From: Acidimicrobiia bacterium
Lineage (GTDB): Bacteria; Actinomycetota; Acidimicrobiia; Acidimicrobiales; Ilumatobacteraceae
Assembly: GCA_013811855.1 (NCBI GenBank)
Contig: JACCUL010000164.1
Location: 1-13,192 of the forward strand
DNA length: 13,192 nucleotides
Direction: 5' to 3'
Shown here in pieces: positions 8,007 through 13,192 of the stretch (positions within the stretch are counted from its first letter, which is position 1; the number at the start of each line of letters is the position of its first letter). The position numbers and the translations under genes were made by a program. Under the pieces are notes generated by a model. That model was given only the letters and a program-made list of their open reading frames with translations. It made no database searches and was not told the DNA's origin.

Positions 8007-8012
8007 ACGCTA
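8007..8012 (-). promoter_or_regulatory. -10-like hexamer of the sulfatase-like gene
   Basis: TAGCGT on the minus strand, 8 nt before the GTG at 7998. It is identical to the hexamer before the kinase gene and is part of the evidence for the GTG start. Confidence 0.4.
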
Positions 8013-8150
8013 CCTGTGACGACGGCGCCGGAACCGGCGGCCGAACGACCCGCCGGCGACGGCGCTGCGGCGCCCGCCGTGCCGAACCAAGGCTCAACTC
8101 CTGCACGAAGCGATCCGAGCACCGGGTGTAAGGCGCGCCATGCTCTCGCG

Positions 8151-8519
8151 ATGACCATCGACCACGTCGCCATCCAGGCCGCCGACTACGACGCCAGCCT
8201 GGCCTTCTACGACACCGTCCTCGCCCCGCTCGGCATGGCGCGGATCATGGACGTCGGCCCCGCCGTCGGGTACGGCACCGACTTCCCGCAGTTCTGGGTG
8301 GGGCGTCACTCCACGGGTGACGGCTTCCGCGAGTCGCATCTGGCCTTCCGGGCCCCCGATCGGGAGGCCGTGCAGGCGTTCTTCGACGCCGCCGTCGCGG
8401 CCGGCGCCGAAGTGCTCCACGAGCCCCGGCTGTGGCCCGAGTACCACCCGACGTACTTCGGCGCCTTCGTCCGCGACCCCGACGGCAACAACGTCGAAGC
8501 CGTCGTCCACGGCCCCTGA
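8151..8519 (+). CDS. VOC family protein (glyoxalase/bleomycin-resistance/dioxygenase fold)
   Basis: 122 residues, the usual length of a single VOC protein with two beta-alpha-beta-beta-beta modules. The first module starts TIDHVAIQAADYDASLAFYDTVL. The second starts ESHLAFRAPDREAVQAFFDAA and ends in AFVRDPDGNNVEAVVH. Candidate metal ligands are H5, H63 and E116, as in metal-dependent VOC enzymes. The substrate cannot be told: lyases, dioxygenases and binding proteins share this fold. The ATG at 8151 gives the canonical MTIDHVAI start; the frame is open upstream to 8016, but that is the Arg/Pro-rich shadow of the opposite strand. No Shine-Dalgarno sequence is visible. A weak CATGCT hexamer lies 6 nt before the ATG, compatible with a leaderless mRNA. 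Confidence 0.9.
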   Translation: MTIDHVAIQAADYDASLAFYDTVLAPLGMARIMDVGPAVGYGTDFPQFWVGRHSTGDGFRESHLAFRAPDREAVQAFFDAAVAAGAEVLHEPRLWPEYHPTYFGAFVRDPDGNNVEAVVHGP

Positions 8520-8520
8520 C

Positions 8521-8703
8521 CGCGTTTGTTCACTGACGCGTCGCCGGGCGACACCTCCTGCACAAACGCGGATCGAGCTCCGCGAACGCGTTTGTCCACT
8601 GACGCGTCGCGGGGCGACTCCTACCGCACAAACGCGGATCGAGCTCCCCCGAGCGCGTTTGTTCACTGACGAGTCGCCGGGCGACATCTACTGCACAAAC
8701 GCG
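8521..8703. repeat. Three tandem copies of a 66-67 bp hairpin repeat
   Basis: Units start at 8521, 8587 and 8654. Each is bounded by the perfect 9-bp inverted pair CGCGTTTGT and ACAAACGCG (8521-8529/8562-8570, 8587-8595/8628-8636, 8654-8662/8695-8703). Inside each lies a second palindrome, GTCGCC-G-GGCGAC in copies 1 and 3 (8540-8552, 8673-8685), with a 5-bp stem in copy 2 (8606-8618). Conserved single-stranded parts are YCACTGACG and TGC or CGC before the right arm. Copies 1 and 2 are followed by GATCGAGCTC. Both arms are better conserved than the segment just before the right arm. The array fills the gap between two convergent genes, starting 1 nt after the VOC stop codon. It could act as a terminator, an mRNA-end stabiliser or a REP-like dispersed element. 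Confidence 0.85.
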
Positions 8704-8706
8704 GGA

Positions 8707-8916
8707 TCAGCCGGCGATCAGGGAGGCCAGCGCCCACACGGCGGCGACCAGGCCGATGGCGGCCATGGCCAGGCTGCGGGTGACCGGTGCCCGCTCCAAC
8801 GCCCCCTCGTCGCGCGGCGCGTCGGGGGGCCTGGCGATCGCCGCCAGGTTGCCGACGAACAGGGCGCCGCCCAGCGCCAGCACGAGCCAGGCCAGCAGAT
8901 CGTCGCCGAGGACCAC
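8707..8916 (-). CDS. Small two-helix membrane protein downstream of dnaB
   Basis: 69 residues with two hydrophobic helices (about 7-27 and 48-68) joined by a charged loop (RPPDAPRDEGALERAP). It belongs to no family I recognise. The GTG start lies 7 nt after the dnaB stop codon, with a partial Shine-Dalgarno (AGGG) just before it, so it is probably the last gene of the rpsF-dnaB operon. Its stop codon lies next to the hairpin repeats, which may end the transcript. That it is a real gene is inferred from position, start context and the clear two-helix pattern. Confidence 0.62.
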   Translation of the reverse strand: MVLGDDLLAWLVLALGGALFVGNLAAIARPPDAPRDEGALERAPVTRSLAMAAIGLVAAVWALASLIAG

Positions 8917-8923
8917 GCCCTGG

Positions 8924-10300
8924 TCAGACGCCGCGGGCGGCGTTGTCGAACCGGGTGTAGTCGCCGAGGAACACCAGCCGCTTGATCCCGATCGGCCCGG
9001 AGCGGTGCTTGGCCACGATGACCTCGGCCGAGCCCCGGTCCGGCGACTCCGGATTGTAGACCTCGTCGCGGTAGAGGAACATCACGACGTCGGCGTCCTG
9101 CTCCAGCGCGCCACTCTCGCGGAGGTCCTGCAGCATCGGCCGCTTCTCGGCCCGGGACTCGAGGTTGCGGCTGAGCTGGCTGAGCGCCAGGATCGGTACC
9201 TCCAGCTCACGGGCCAGGATCTTCAAGTTGCGGCTGATCTCGCTGATCTCGAGCTGGCGGTTCTCCGGGTTCGGGCCGCCGGTCATCAGCTGCAGGTAGT
9301 CGATGACGATCAGCGCCAGTCCACCGTGCTTGTGCTTCAGCCGGCGGGCCTTGGCGCGGATCTCCATCACCGTGATGCGCGGGTTGTCGTCCAGGTACAG
9401 CGGCACCTCGAGCCGGCCGATGGCCCGGCCGATCTTGGCCCAGTCGGCCTCGTTGAGCCGGCCGGTGCGCAGCTTGGTCGAGTTGACACGGGCCTCGCTG
9501 GCCAGGATCCGCTGGGTCAGCTCGGCGTGGCCCATCTCCATCGAGAACACGAGCACTGGCCGGCTTGTGGTCTGGGCGACGTGGGTGGCGATGCCCAACC
9601 CGAACGCCGTCTTGCCCATGGCAGGGCGGGCGCCGACGATGTTCAGCGTCGAGGGCTGCAGCCCGGACAGCAGGTCGTCGAGCTCGTGGTAGCCGGTGGC
9701 GATGCCGGTGATGGTGTCGCCCCGCTCGTACGTCTCCTCGAGCCGCTCCATGGCCAGCTTGAGCAGCTCGCCCAGCGGCCGCTCGGTGGCCGCAGTGCGC
9801 TCATCGGCGATGCGGAACACTTTGGACTCGGCCTCGTCGACGGCCTTGCGAGCGTCGTCGGGGCCCTCGTAGGCCAGCTCGGCGATGTCGCTGGCGACGT
9901 GGATGAGCTGGCGCAGCACGGCCGTGCTCTGCACGATCCCGGCATAGTGGGCGGCATTGGAGATCGCCGGCGTGGCGTTCTGCAGAGCGTGGAGCGCCTC
10001 GGACCCGCCGATCTGCTCCAGCAGGCCGATCCGGCGCAGCTCGTCGGCGACGGTGATCGTGTCGACCGGCCGGCCAGTGGCGTACAGGGCGCGGGCGGCG
10101 TCGAAGATGTACTGGTGGCCCGGCTTGTAGAAGTCGTCGGGCCGCAGGTTGAGCTCGCTGACCGCCGAGATGGCGTCCCTCGACAACAGCACCGCACCGA
10201 GGACCGACTCCTCGGCCTCGATGTTGTGCGGCGGGACCCGGTTGGTGGTGCGCCGGGGTTCGTCGCCGCGCCCGCTGCGGCGATCGGTGCGGCGGTCCAT
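8924..10300 (-). CDS. dnaB: Replicative DNA helicase DnaB
   Basis: Hexameric 5'-3' helicase that unwinds DNA at the replication fork and recruits primase. 458 residues, normal length, no intein. The N-terminal domain starts at VPPHNIEAEESVLGAVLLS (22-40) and runs to about 165. The RecA-like motor has Walker A GARPAMGKT (223-231, K230), FSMEM (252-256), Walker B IVIDYLQL (331-338, D334), LSQLSRNLE, the RESGALEQDADVVMFLYR segment, and KHRSGP (431-436). The ATG at 10300 is preferred over the adjacent GTG at 10303 because a GAGAGGG Shine-Dalgarno lies 7 nt upstream of it. It follows rplI by 117 bp, a gap holding a hairpin and two DnaA-box-like sites, so it may have its own promoter as well as operon read-through. 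Confidence 0.98.
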   Translation of the reverse strand: MDRRTDRRSGRGDEPRRTTNRVPPHNIEAEESVLGAVLLSRDAISAVSELNLRPDDFYKPGHQYIFDAARALYATGRPVDTITVADELRRIGLLEQIGGSEALHALQNATPAISNAAHYAGIVQSTAVLRQLIHVASDIAELAYEGPDDARKAVDEAESKVFRIADERTAATERPLGELLKLAMERLEETYERGDTITGIATGYHELDDLLSGLQPSTLNIVGARPAMGKTAFGLGIATHVAQTTSRPVLVFSMEMGHAELTQRILASEARVNSTKLRTGRLNEADWAKIGRAIGRLEVPLYLDDNPRITVMEIRAKARRLKHKHGGLALIVIDYLQLMTGGPNPENRQLEISEISRNLKILARELEVPILALSQLSRNLESRAEKRPMLQDLRESGALEQDADVVMFLYRDEVYNPESPDRGSAEVIVAKHRSGPIGIKRLVFLGDYTRFDNAARGV

Positions 10301-10307
10301 CACGACA

Positions 10308-10314
10308 CCCTCTC
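10308..10314 (-). promoter_or_regulatory. Shine-Dalgarno of dnaB
   Basis: GAGAGGG on the minus strand, 7 nt before the ATG at 10300. It decides between that ATG and the GTG directly before it. Confidence 0.75.
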
Positions 10315-10358
10315 AGCAGCACGTTGTGGGGTACCAGTGGAGGGGGCCATGGATTTCC

Positions 10359-10378
10359 TGTGGACGGCGTGTGGACGA
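10359..10378 (-). promoter_or_regulatory. Two DnaA-box-like 9-mers upstream of dnaB
   Basis: On the minus strand TCGTCCACA (10378-10370) and CCGTCCACA (10367-10359) stand in the same direction, 11 bp apart start to start. Both fit the degenerate Streptomyces DnaA box (T/C)(T/C)(G/A/C)TCCACA, and the first differs from TTGTCCACA at one base. They lie 59-78 bp upstream of the dnaB start. They may let DnaA control dnaB, or may be chance in GC-rich DNA. Confidence 0.35.
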
Positions 10379-10390
10379 CGCCGTCCCCTT

Positions 10391-10409
10391 GGCGGCCCCT
10401 GACGCCGCC
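10391..10409 (-). terminator. Hairpin after rplI
   Basis: Perfect 6-bp stem GGCGGC/GCCGCC with a 7-nt loop, starting 8 nt after the rplI stop codon on the minus strand. There is no U-run. It could be a partial terminator that lowers dnaB expression relative to the ribosomal-protein genes. Confidence 0.4.
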
Positions 10410-10417
10410 GGAGGTGA

Positions 10418-10861
10418 TCAGACGGCGACGACGTCGACCGTGATCGGGAAGGCCACATCACTGTGCAGCTTGGCCGTGATCACGTGCTGGCCGAGGGATT
10501 TGATCGGATCGGCATCGAGCTGCCGCCGCTCGAGCTCGACGCCGGTCTGCTCGCGCACCGCGTCCACCACGTCGTTGAGCGTGATCGAGCCGAACAGCCG
10601 ACCCTCGCGTCCGGCCTTGGCCGAGATGGTGATGACCTTCGGCACCAGCGTGGTGGCCACGGTTTGGGCGGCCTCGCGATCCTTGGCGTGACGGAGGTCG
10701 CGGGCCCGGCGCATCCGCGCCGCCTGGTCGACGGCGCCCGCGGTGGCGGTGAACGCCAGACCGCGCGGCAGCAGGTAGTTGCGCCCGTAGCCGTCGGCCA
10801 CGTCGACGATGTCACCGCGCTTGCCGAGACCGTCGATGTCCGACCGGAGGATGACCTTCAC
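10418..10861 (-). CDS. rplI: 50S ribosomal protein L9
   Basis: Binds 23S rRNA near the base of the L1 stalk and helps maintain frame during translation. 147 residues, normal length. It has the L9 signature GLGKRGDIVDVADGYGRNYL (11-30), followed by LPRGLAFTAT, then a connecting helix rich in Arg and Ala and a C-terminal domain with GREGRLFGSIT. The GTG at 10861 is the start because the protein then opens with MKVILRSDIDGLG and a GGAGG Shine-Dalgarno lies 6 nt upstream. That site sits within the last codons of rpsR, and only 1 nt separates the two genes, so translation is probably coupled. Confidence 0.98.
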   Translation of the reverse strand: MKVILRSDIDGLGKRGDIVDVADGYGRNYLLPRGLAFTATAGAVDQAARMRRARDLRHAKDREAAQTVATTLVPKVITISAKAGREGRLFGSITLNDVVDAVREQTGVELERRQLDADPIKSLGQHVITAKLHSDVAFPITVDVVAV

Positions 10862-10862
10862 G

Positions 10863-11285
10863 TCAGGCCTCCGCGGGCTCGTCGACGCCCGGGGCCTCGG
10901 CACCCTCGGTCGCCGCGGTGTCCTCGAGCTCGTCGCCGACAGCTCCCGCCGCTTCGGCCCTGGCCTCGGCGTCACGGTCCCGGCCGGGACGGCCCTCACG
11001 AGGCGGGCGGGTGCGCTGTGTGGAGACCCGCTTGGCGTACGGCAACAACGCCATCTCGCGGGCGATCTTGATCGCCGATGCGACCTCCCGCTGCTGCTGC
11101 ACGTCGTTGCCACTGACCCGCCGGTTGCGGATCTTGGCCCGATCGCTCATGAAGCGTGAGAGCAGGTCGACGTTCTTGTAGTCGACGTACTCCACCTTCT
11201 CGGTGATCAACGCGCTGGTCTTCTTCTTGTACTTGCGGGGGGACGTCTCTTTGGACGCCCTGGCGCGGTTCTTCTTGCTGGCCAT
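10863..11285 (-). CDS. rpsR: 30S ribosomal protein S18, cysteine-free and with a long acidic C-terminal tail
   Basis: Binds 16S rRNA as a pair with S6 on the 30S platform. The core is residues 19-86: KYKKKTSALITEKVEYVDYKNVDLL, then RFMSDRAKIRNRRVSGNDVQQQREVASAIKIAREMALLPY. Zinc-binding S18 forms have CxxC before the DYK motif and another Cys in GNCVQ; here these positions are Ser/Ile and Asp, and the whole protein has no cysteine. This is the zinc-independent (C-minus) type. S18 is usually 75-90 residues; this one has 140. The extra residues, from about 91, are first basic (TQRTRPPREGRPGRDR) and then acidic (Glu/Asp/Ala-rich to the end). The ATG at 11285 lies 31 bp after the ssb stop, with GAAGG 9 nt upstream. 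The tail is unlikely to be a frameshift artefact because its stop fits exactly with the rplI start. Confidence 0.95.
   Translation of the reverse strand: MASKKNRARASKETSPRKYKKKTSALITEKVEYVDYKNVDLLSRFMSDRAKIRNRRVSGNDVQQQREVASAIKIAREMALLPYAKRVSTQRTRPPREGRPGRDRDAEARAEAAGAVGDELEDTAATEGAEAPGVDEPAEA
10868..10872 (-). promoter_or_regulatory. Shine-Dalgarno of rplI inside the rpsR end
   Basis: GGAGG on the minus strand, 6 nt before the GTG at 10861 and overlapping the last rpsR codons. It fixes the L9 start. Confidence 0.7.
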
Positions 11286-11316
11286 CAGTCGGTGCCTTCG
11301 TCTCGGGGGGTGCTGG

Positions 11317-11778
11317 TCAGAACGGCTCTTCCTCGCCGCTGTAGCTCGGCGCGGGGGCGCGGTTGCCACCACCGCCAGCGCCCTCGCTGCTGCTGCCGCC
11401 ACCACCACCGCCGTCGGGGGTGCTGCGGGAGGTCTTTTCGATGTTCGCCGTGGCCCATCGCAGGCTGGGACCGAGCTCGTCGGCGACGACCTCGACGACG
11501 CTGCGCTTCTCACCCTCTTGGGTCTCCCACGAGCGCTGCTCGAGGCGACCGGCGACGATGATGCGGGTGCCCTTGACGACGGAGTGCACGGCGTTCTCGC
11601 CGAGGGTGCCCCAGGCGACGACGTTGAAGAACGACGTTTGCTCCTGCCACTCGCCGTTGACCTGGTACCGGCGGTTGACGGCCAGGCCGAAGCTGGCCAC
11701 CCCGCGGCCGCCGCTGGTGTAGCGGAGCTCCGGATCCCGGGTGACGTTGCCGACGAGGGTGACGCTGTTGTCTGCCAT
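11317..11778 (-). CDS. ssb: Single-stranded DNA-binding protein
   Basis: Coats single-stranded DNA during replication and repair and recruits partner proteins through its C-terminal tip. 153 residues. The OB-fold spans 1-110 (NSVTLVGNVTRDPELRYTS, ASFGLAVNRR, SFFNVVAWGTLGENA, IIVAGRLEQRSWE). A disordered Gly/Ser-rich linker (121-147) leads to the acidic tip SGEEEPF, equivalent to the usual DDDIPF. The ATG at 11778 has an AAGGA Shine-Dalgarno 6 nt upstream (11785-11789). It lies between rpsF and rpsR, the common bacterial order, so SSB is co-expressed with S6 and S18. Confidence 0.98.
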   Translation of the reverse strand: MADNSVTLVGNVTRDPELRYTSGGRGVASFGLAVNRRYQVNGEWQEQTSFFNVVAWGTLGENAVHSVVKGTRIIVAGRLEQRSWETQEGEKRSVVEVVADELGPSLRWATANIEKTSRSTPDGGGGGGSSSEGAGGGGNRAPAPSYSGEEEPF

Positions 11779-11803
11779 TGGTGTTCCTTCCCTGCGGCCG
11801 CGC

Positions 11804-12136
11804 TCAGGCGGCGTCGCCCGTCATGCCGCGGCGGGCCGCCTCGGCATCGGGCAGGCGGATGAGCTTGTGGCGGACGATGTCGTCCGCGAGGCGCAGTTGG
11901 CGCTCGAGCTCGTCGAGCGCGCCGCCGGGGGCGAGCGTCTCGATGACGAGGTAGTAGCCGGTCGGCTTGCGGTTGATCGGATAGGCGAAGGGCCGCTTGC
12001 CCCACCAGTCGGGCTTGCCGTGCACGGAGCCGCCGGCCGCCTCGATGCCGTCGGTGACGGTCTTGACCCACGACTGCGCCTTCGGGTCCTCGACGTCTCC
12101 GTCGACGATGATCATGAGTTCGTACGCACGCATCAT
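11804..12136 (-). CDS. rpsF: 30S ribosomal protein S6
   Basis: Forms a complex with S18 on the 30S platform. 110 residues, of the ferredoxin-like S6 fold: RAYELMIIVDGDV (3-15), DGIEAAGGSVHGKPDWWGKRPFAYPI, and GYYLVIETLAPGGALDELERQLRLADDIVRHKLIRL. It has no poly-Glu tail. Two ATG codons are adjacent (12136 and 12133). The first is chosen because it is nearer the GGGAGGT Shine-Dalgarno at 12149-12155, although the 12-nt spacing is unusually long. It is the first gene of the leftward operon and divergent from the thioesterase gene. S6-S18 feedback on the leader is known in other bacteria but not demonstrable here. Confidence 0.98.
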   Translation of the reverse strand: MMRAYELMIIVDGDVEDPKAQSWVKTVTDGIEAAGGSVHGKPDWWGKRPFAYPINRKPTGYYLVIETLAPGGALDELERQLRLADDIVRHKLIRLPDAEAARRGMTGDAA

Positions 12137-12148
12137 GGCGTGGATGTG

Positions 12149-12155
12149 ACCTCCC
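12149..12155 (-). promoter_or_regulatory. Shine-Dalgarno of rpsF, unusually far from the start
   Basis: GGGAGGT on the minus strand, 12 nt before the first ATG (12136) and 15 nt before the second (12133). The strong match and the lack of a nearer start codon suggest a real site with long spacing, possibly tuned by leader folding. Confidence 0.5.
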
Positions 12156-12186
12156 TGCGGACTCGGCGGGCACGCAGCACGCCGGG

Positions 12187-12204
12187 GCCCCGTTGGTCCG
12201 GGGC
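12187..12204 (-). promoter_or_regulatory. Hairpin in the rpsF leader
   Basis: Perfect 6-bp stem GCCCCG/CGGGGC with a 6-nt loop (GACCAA in the transcript), between the putative -10 box and the rpsF Shine-Dalgarno. It could be part of an autoregulatory leader. I could not match it to the known S6:S18 binding motif. Confidence 0.3.
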
Positions 12205-12224
12205 AGGGTTGATGGGACCGAGCG

Positions 12225-12230
12225 AGTGTA
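12225..12230 (-). promoter_or_regulatory. Putative -10 box of the rpsF operon
   Basis: TACACT on the minus strand matches the TAnnnT actinobacterial -10 pattern and would give a leader of roughly 80 nt before rpsF. No good -35 box was found at 16-18 bp. Confidence 0.35.
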
Positions 12231-12291
12231 CCGGGGGTGCGTCGTTCACGGCCCGAGCATGCGCCATGGGTGTCACATCGCCCGCCGACGC

Positions 12292-12297
12292 GATGAT
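12292..12297 (+). promoter_or_regulatory. Weak -10-like hexamer of the thioesterase gene
   Basis: GATGAT, 6 nt before the ATG at 12304. It keeps the A at position 2 and T at position 6 of a -10 box. There is no Shine-Dalgarno sequence, so the mRNA may be leaderless. Confidence 0.25.
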
Positions 12298-12303
12298 CGC
12301 GGC

Positions 12304-12699
12304 ATGGATCTGCAGGCGATGGTGTCGATGATGCCGCTGGCCGAGCTGCTCGGCGTCGAGTTGTCGGCGGCCGCGCCCGCGGAGGTCGTCGGCCACATGG
12401 CGTGGTCCCCGCAGCGGTGCACGTCGGGCGGGCTGCTCCACGGCGGGGCGGTGATGGCACTGGCCGACACCACCGGTGCCGTGTGCGCCTTCCTCAACCT
12501 GCCGGCCGGGGCTGTGACGTCGACGATCGAGTCCAAGACCAACTTCTTCCGCGGTGTGCGCGATGGTGCCGTGCACGCCACCAGCCTTCCCCTGCACGTC
12601 GGGCGCACGACCATCGTCGTGCAGACCGACGTGCGCGACGACGCCGACAAGCGTGTCGCCCTCGTCACCCAGACCCAGGCGGTGATCGTCGCCGGTTGA
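12304..12699 (+). CDS. PaaI-type hotdog-fold thioesterase
   Basis: Likely hydrolyses acyl-CoA or aryl-CoA thioesters in the cytoplasm. 131 residues, typical for a single hotdog domain. The family motif is RCTSGGLLHGGAVMALADTT (38-57), with the HGG loop at 46-48 and D55 as candidate catalytic acid on the central helix. Beta strands follow: STIESKTNFFRGV, ATSLPLHVGRTTIVVQTDV, and ALVTQTQAVIVA. The substrate cannot be predicted. The ATG at 12304 is chosen because the protein then starts with the short helix normal for the family and nothing recognisable lies upstream. It is divergent from rpsF and convergent with the DUF192 gene, with a long hairpin between the latter two. Confidence 0.92.
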   Translation: MDLQAMVSMMPLAELLGVELSAAAPAEVVGHMAWSPQRCTSGGLLHGGAVMALADTTGAVCAFLNLPAGAVTSTIESKTNFFRGVRDGAVHATSLPLHVGRTTIVVQTDVRDDADKRVALVTQTQAVIVAG

Positions 12700-12714
12700 C
12701 CCGGCCCCGGGATC

Positions 12715-12757
12715 TGTGACAGCCACAATGACGCGTGATGTCGTTGTGGCTGTCACA
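12715..12757. terminator. Long hairpin between convergent genes (bidirectional terminator)
   Basis: Perfect 14-bp inverted repeat TGTGACAGCCACAA (12715-12728) and its complement (12744-12757). In rightward RNA the stem can grow by five more pairs (U-G, G-C, A-U, C-G, G-U), leaving a 5-nt loop. It lies between the thioesterase stop (12699) and the DUF192 stop (12768). No T-run is present on either side. A palindromic operator is the alternative, but the position between two 3' ends favours termination. Confidence 0.65.
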
Positions 12758-12767
12758 ACCGACGGCG

Positions 12768-13192
12768 TCAGGGCGCGATGAGACAGTCCTGTTCGAGCAC
12801 GGTGAGCACGGTGCCGGGGCCGATGCCAAGGCGGACGACCTCGCCGGCCGGCAGCTCGACAGCCGCCGTGAACGGCGCCGCGGGCGGGTAGCGAGTGCAG
12901 TCCGTGCCGTCGGCGCACGGGATCATCTCCGCGCTCGACACGAACGTGCCGTCGGCGCCGAAGAAGACGATCGCCAGCGGGATCAGGGTGTCGCGCATCC
13001 AGAACTGGGAGCCGGTCGGTTCGTCGTACAGGAAGACCATGCCGTCGGCTCCGCCGAGATCGGTGACGCCCATCAACCCCGTCGCCCGCTCGCCGGGATC
13101 GTCGGCGCGCCACAGGCACAGCTCGCAGACCGTGCCGTCGGCCAGCATGGCCCGGGCGGCCACCGTGTCGAACCCCTCGGGCACGACGCCTC
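12768..13192 (-). CDS. DUF192 family protein (N-terminus beyond right edge)
   Basis: A small conserved domain of unknown biochemical role (COG1430), often in exported proteins or lipoproteins. Visible hallmarks are CELCLWRADDPGERATGLMGV, GMVFLYDEPTGSQFWMRDTL and IPLAIVFFGADGTFVSSAEM, ending in LPAGEVVRLGIGPGTVL. Four cysteines (in CELC, IPCADG and TDCT) could form disulfides, which would fit an exported protein. A GTG at 13184 could start it, but the frame stays open to the window edge and relatives usually have an N-terminal signal or linker before the PEGFD-like segment, so I treat it as 5'-truncated. Its stop codon faces the thioesterase gene across the hairpin at 12715-12757. Confidence 0.88.
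   Translation of the reverse strand, partial: GVVPEGFDTVAARAMLADGTVCELCLWRADDPGERATGLMGVTDLGGADGMVFLYDEPTGSQFWMRDTLIPLAIVFFGADGTFVSSAEMIPCADGTDCTRYPPAAPFTAAVELPAGEVVRLGIGPGTVLTVLEQDCLIAP

Noticed and set aside
6670..8019. Rightward open frame of 449 codons
   Set aside because: It is antisense to the sulfatase-like gene, has shadow composition (Arg, Gly, His, Gln) and shows no domain.
7999..8106. N-terminal extension of the sulfatase-like protein from the ATG at 8106
   Set aside because: This stretch has weaker G/C third-position bias and a low-complexity Arg/Pro product; the GTG at 7998 has a fitting -10 box. It is not excluded.
8094..8687. Leftward open frame of 197 codons through the hairpin repeats, showing a 22-residue peptide repeat
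   Set aside because: The 66-bp period is divisible by 3, so any frame shows a peptide repeat. The rest lies antisense to the well-supported VOC gene.
8521..8703. Possible CRISPR array
   Set aside because: The three units are nearly identical along most of their 66-67 bp, without unique spacers between short repeats, and no cas gene is nearby.
8924..10300. Intein in DnaB
   Set aside because: The Walker A region and the C-terminal motifs are uninterrupted and the length is normal.
8756..10402. Rightward open frame of 548 codons
   Set aside because: It is antisense to dnaB, whose motifs are unmistakable; high GC content makes such shadows common.
12137..12303. Known S6:S18-binding leader motif before rpsF
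   Set aside because: A hairpin is present, but I could not match the conserved bulge and loop by eye, so only an unspecific hairpin is annotated.

Overview
The window is GC-rich throughout, with strong G/C bias at third codon positions. It looks like chromosomal DNA of a high-GC actinobacterium. The order rpsF-ssb-rpsR-rplI-dnaB, the PknB-like kinase, GTG starts and probable leaderless genes fit that; Acidimicrobiia or a relative is my best guess, but no marker here proves the class. No tRNA, rRNA, insertion sequence, prophage or CRISPR array was seen.

Left part (1-4098): a Ser/Thr protein kinase, cut by the left edge, reads leftward. Divergent from it is a large secreted nuclease of the ExeM/NucH type (signal peptide, lamin-tail domain, Ig-like and OB-like regions, endonuclease/exonuclease/phosphatase domain). 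Its reading frame is broken by what looks like one missing base near 2746, so it reads as two overlapping pieces.

Middle (4170-8519): a 74-residue one-helix membrane protein and a two-part SAM methyltransferase form a short rightward unit. Tail to tail with it lies a five-helix membrane protein with an extracytoplasmic sulfatase/phosphotransferase-like domain that has Thr where sulfatases have Cys. The three may work together on the cell envelope, but this is inference. A small VOC (glyoxalase-fold) protein follows. Between it and the next convergent gene are three copies of a 66-67 bp hairpin repeat (8521-8703).

Right part (8707-13192): a leftward housekeeping operon, in transcription order rpsF (S6), ssb, rpsR (S18), rplI (L9), dnaB (replicative helicase) and a small two-helix membrane protein. 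S18 has no cysteine and carries a long acidic tail. Two DnaA-box-like 9-mers lie just upstream of dnaB. Divergent from rpsF is a PaaI-type thioesterase. It converges, across a long perfect hairpin, with a DUF192 gene that runs off the right edge.

A recurring signal is a TANCGT hexamer placed 7-8 nt before the start codon of four genes (kinase, nuclease, small membrane protein, sulfatase-like protein), with a weaker version before the thioesterase. This suggests leaderless transcripts. It contrasts with the clear Shine-Dalgarno sequences inside the ribosomal-protein operon.
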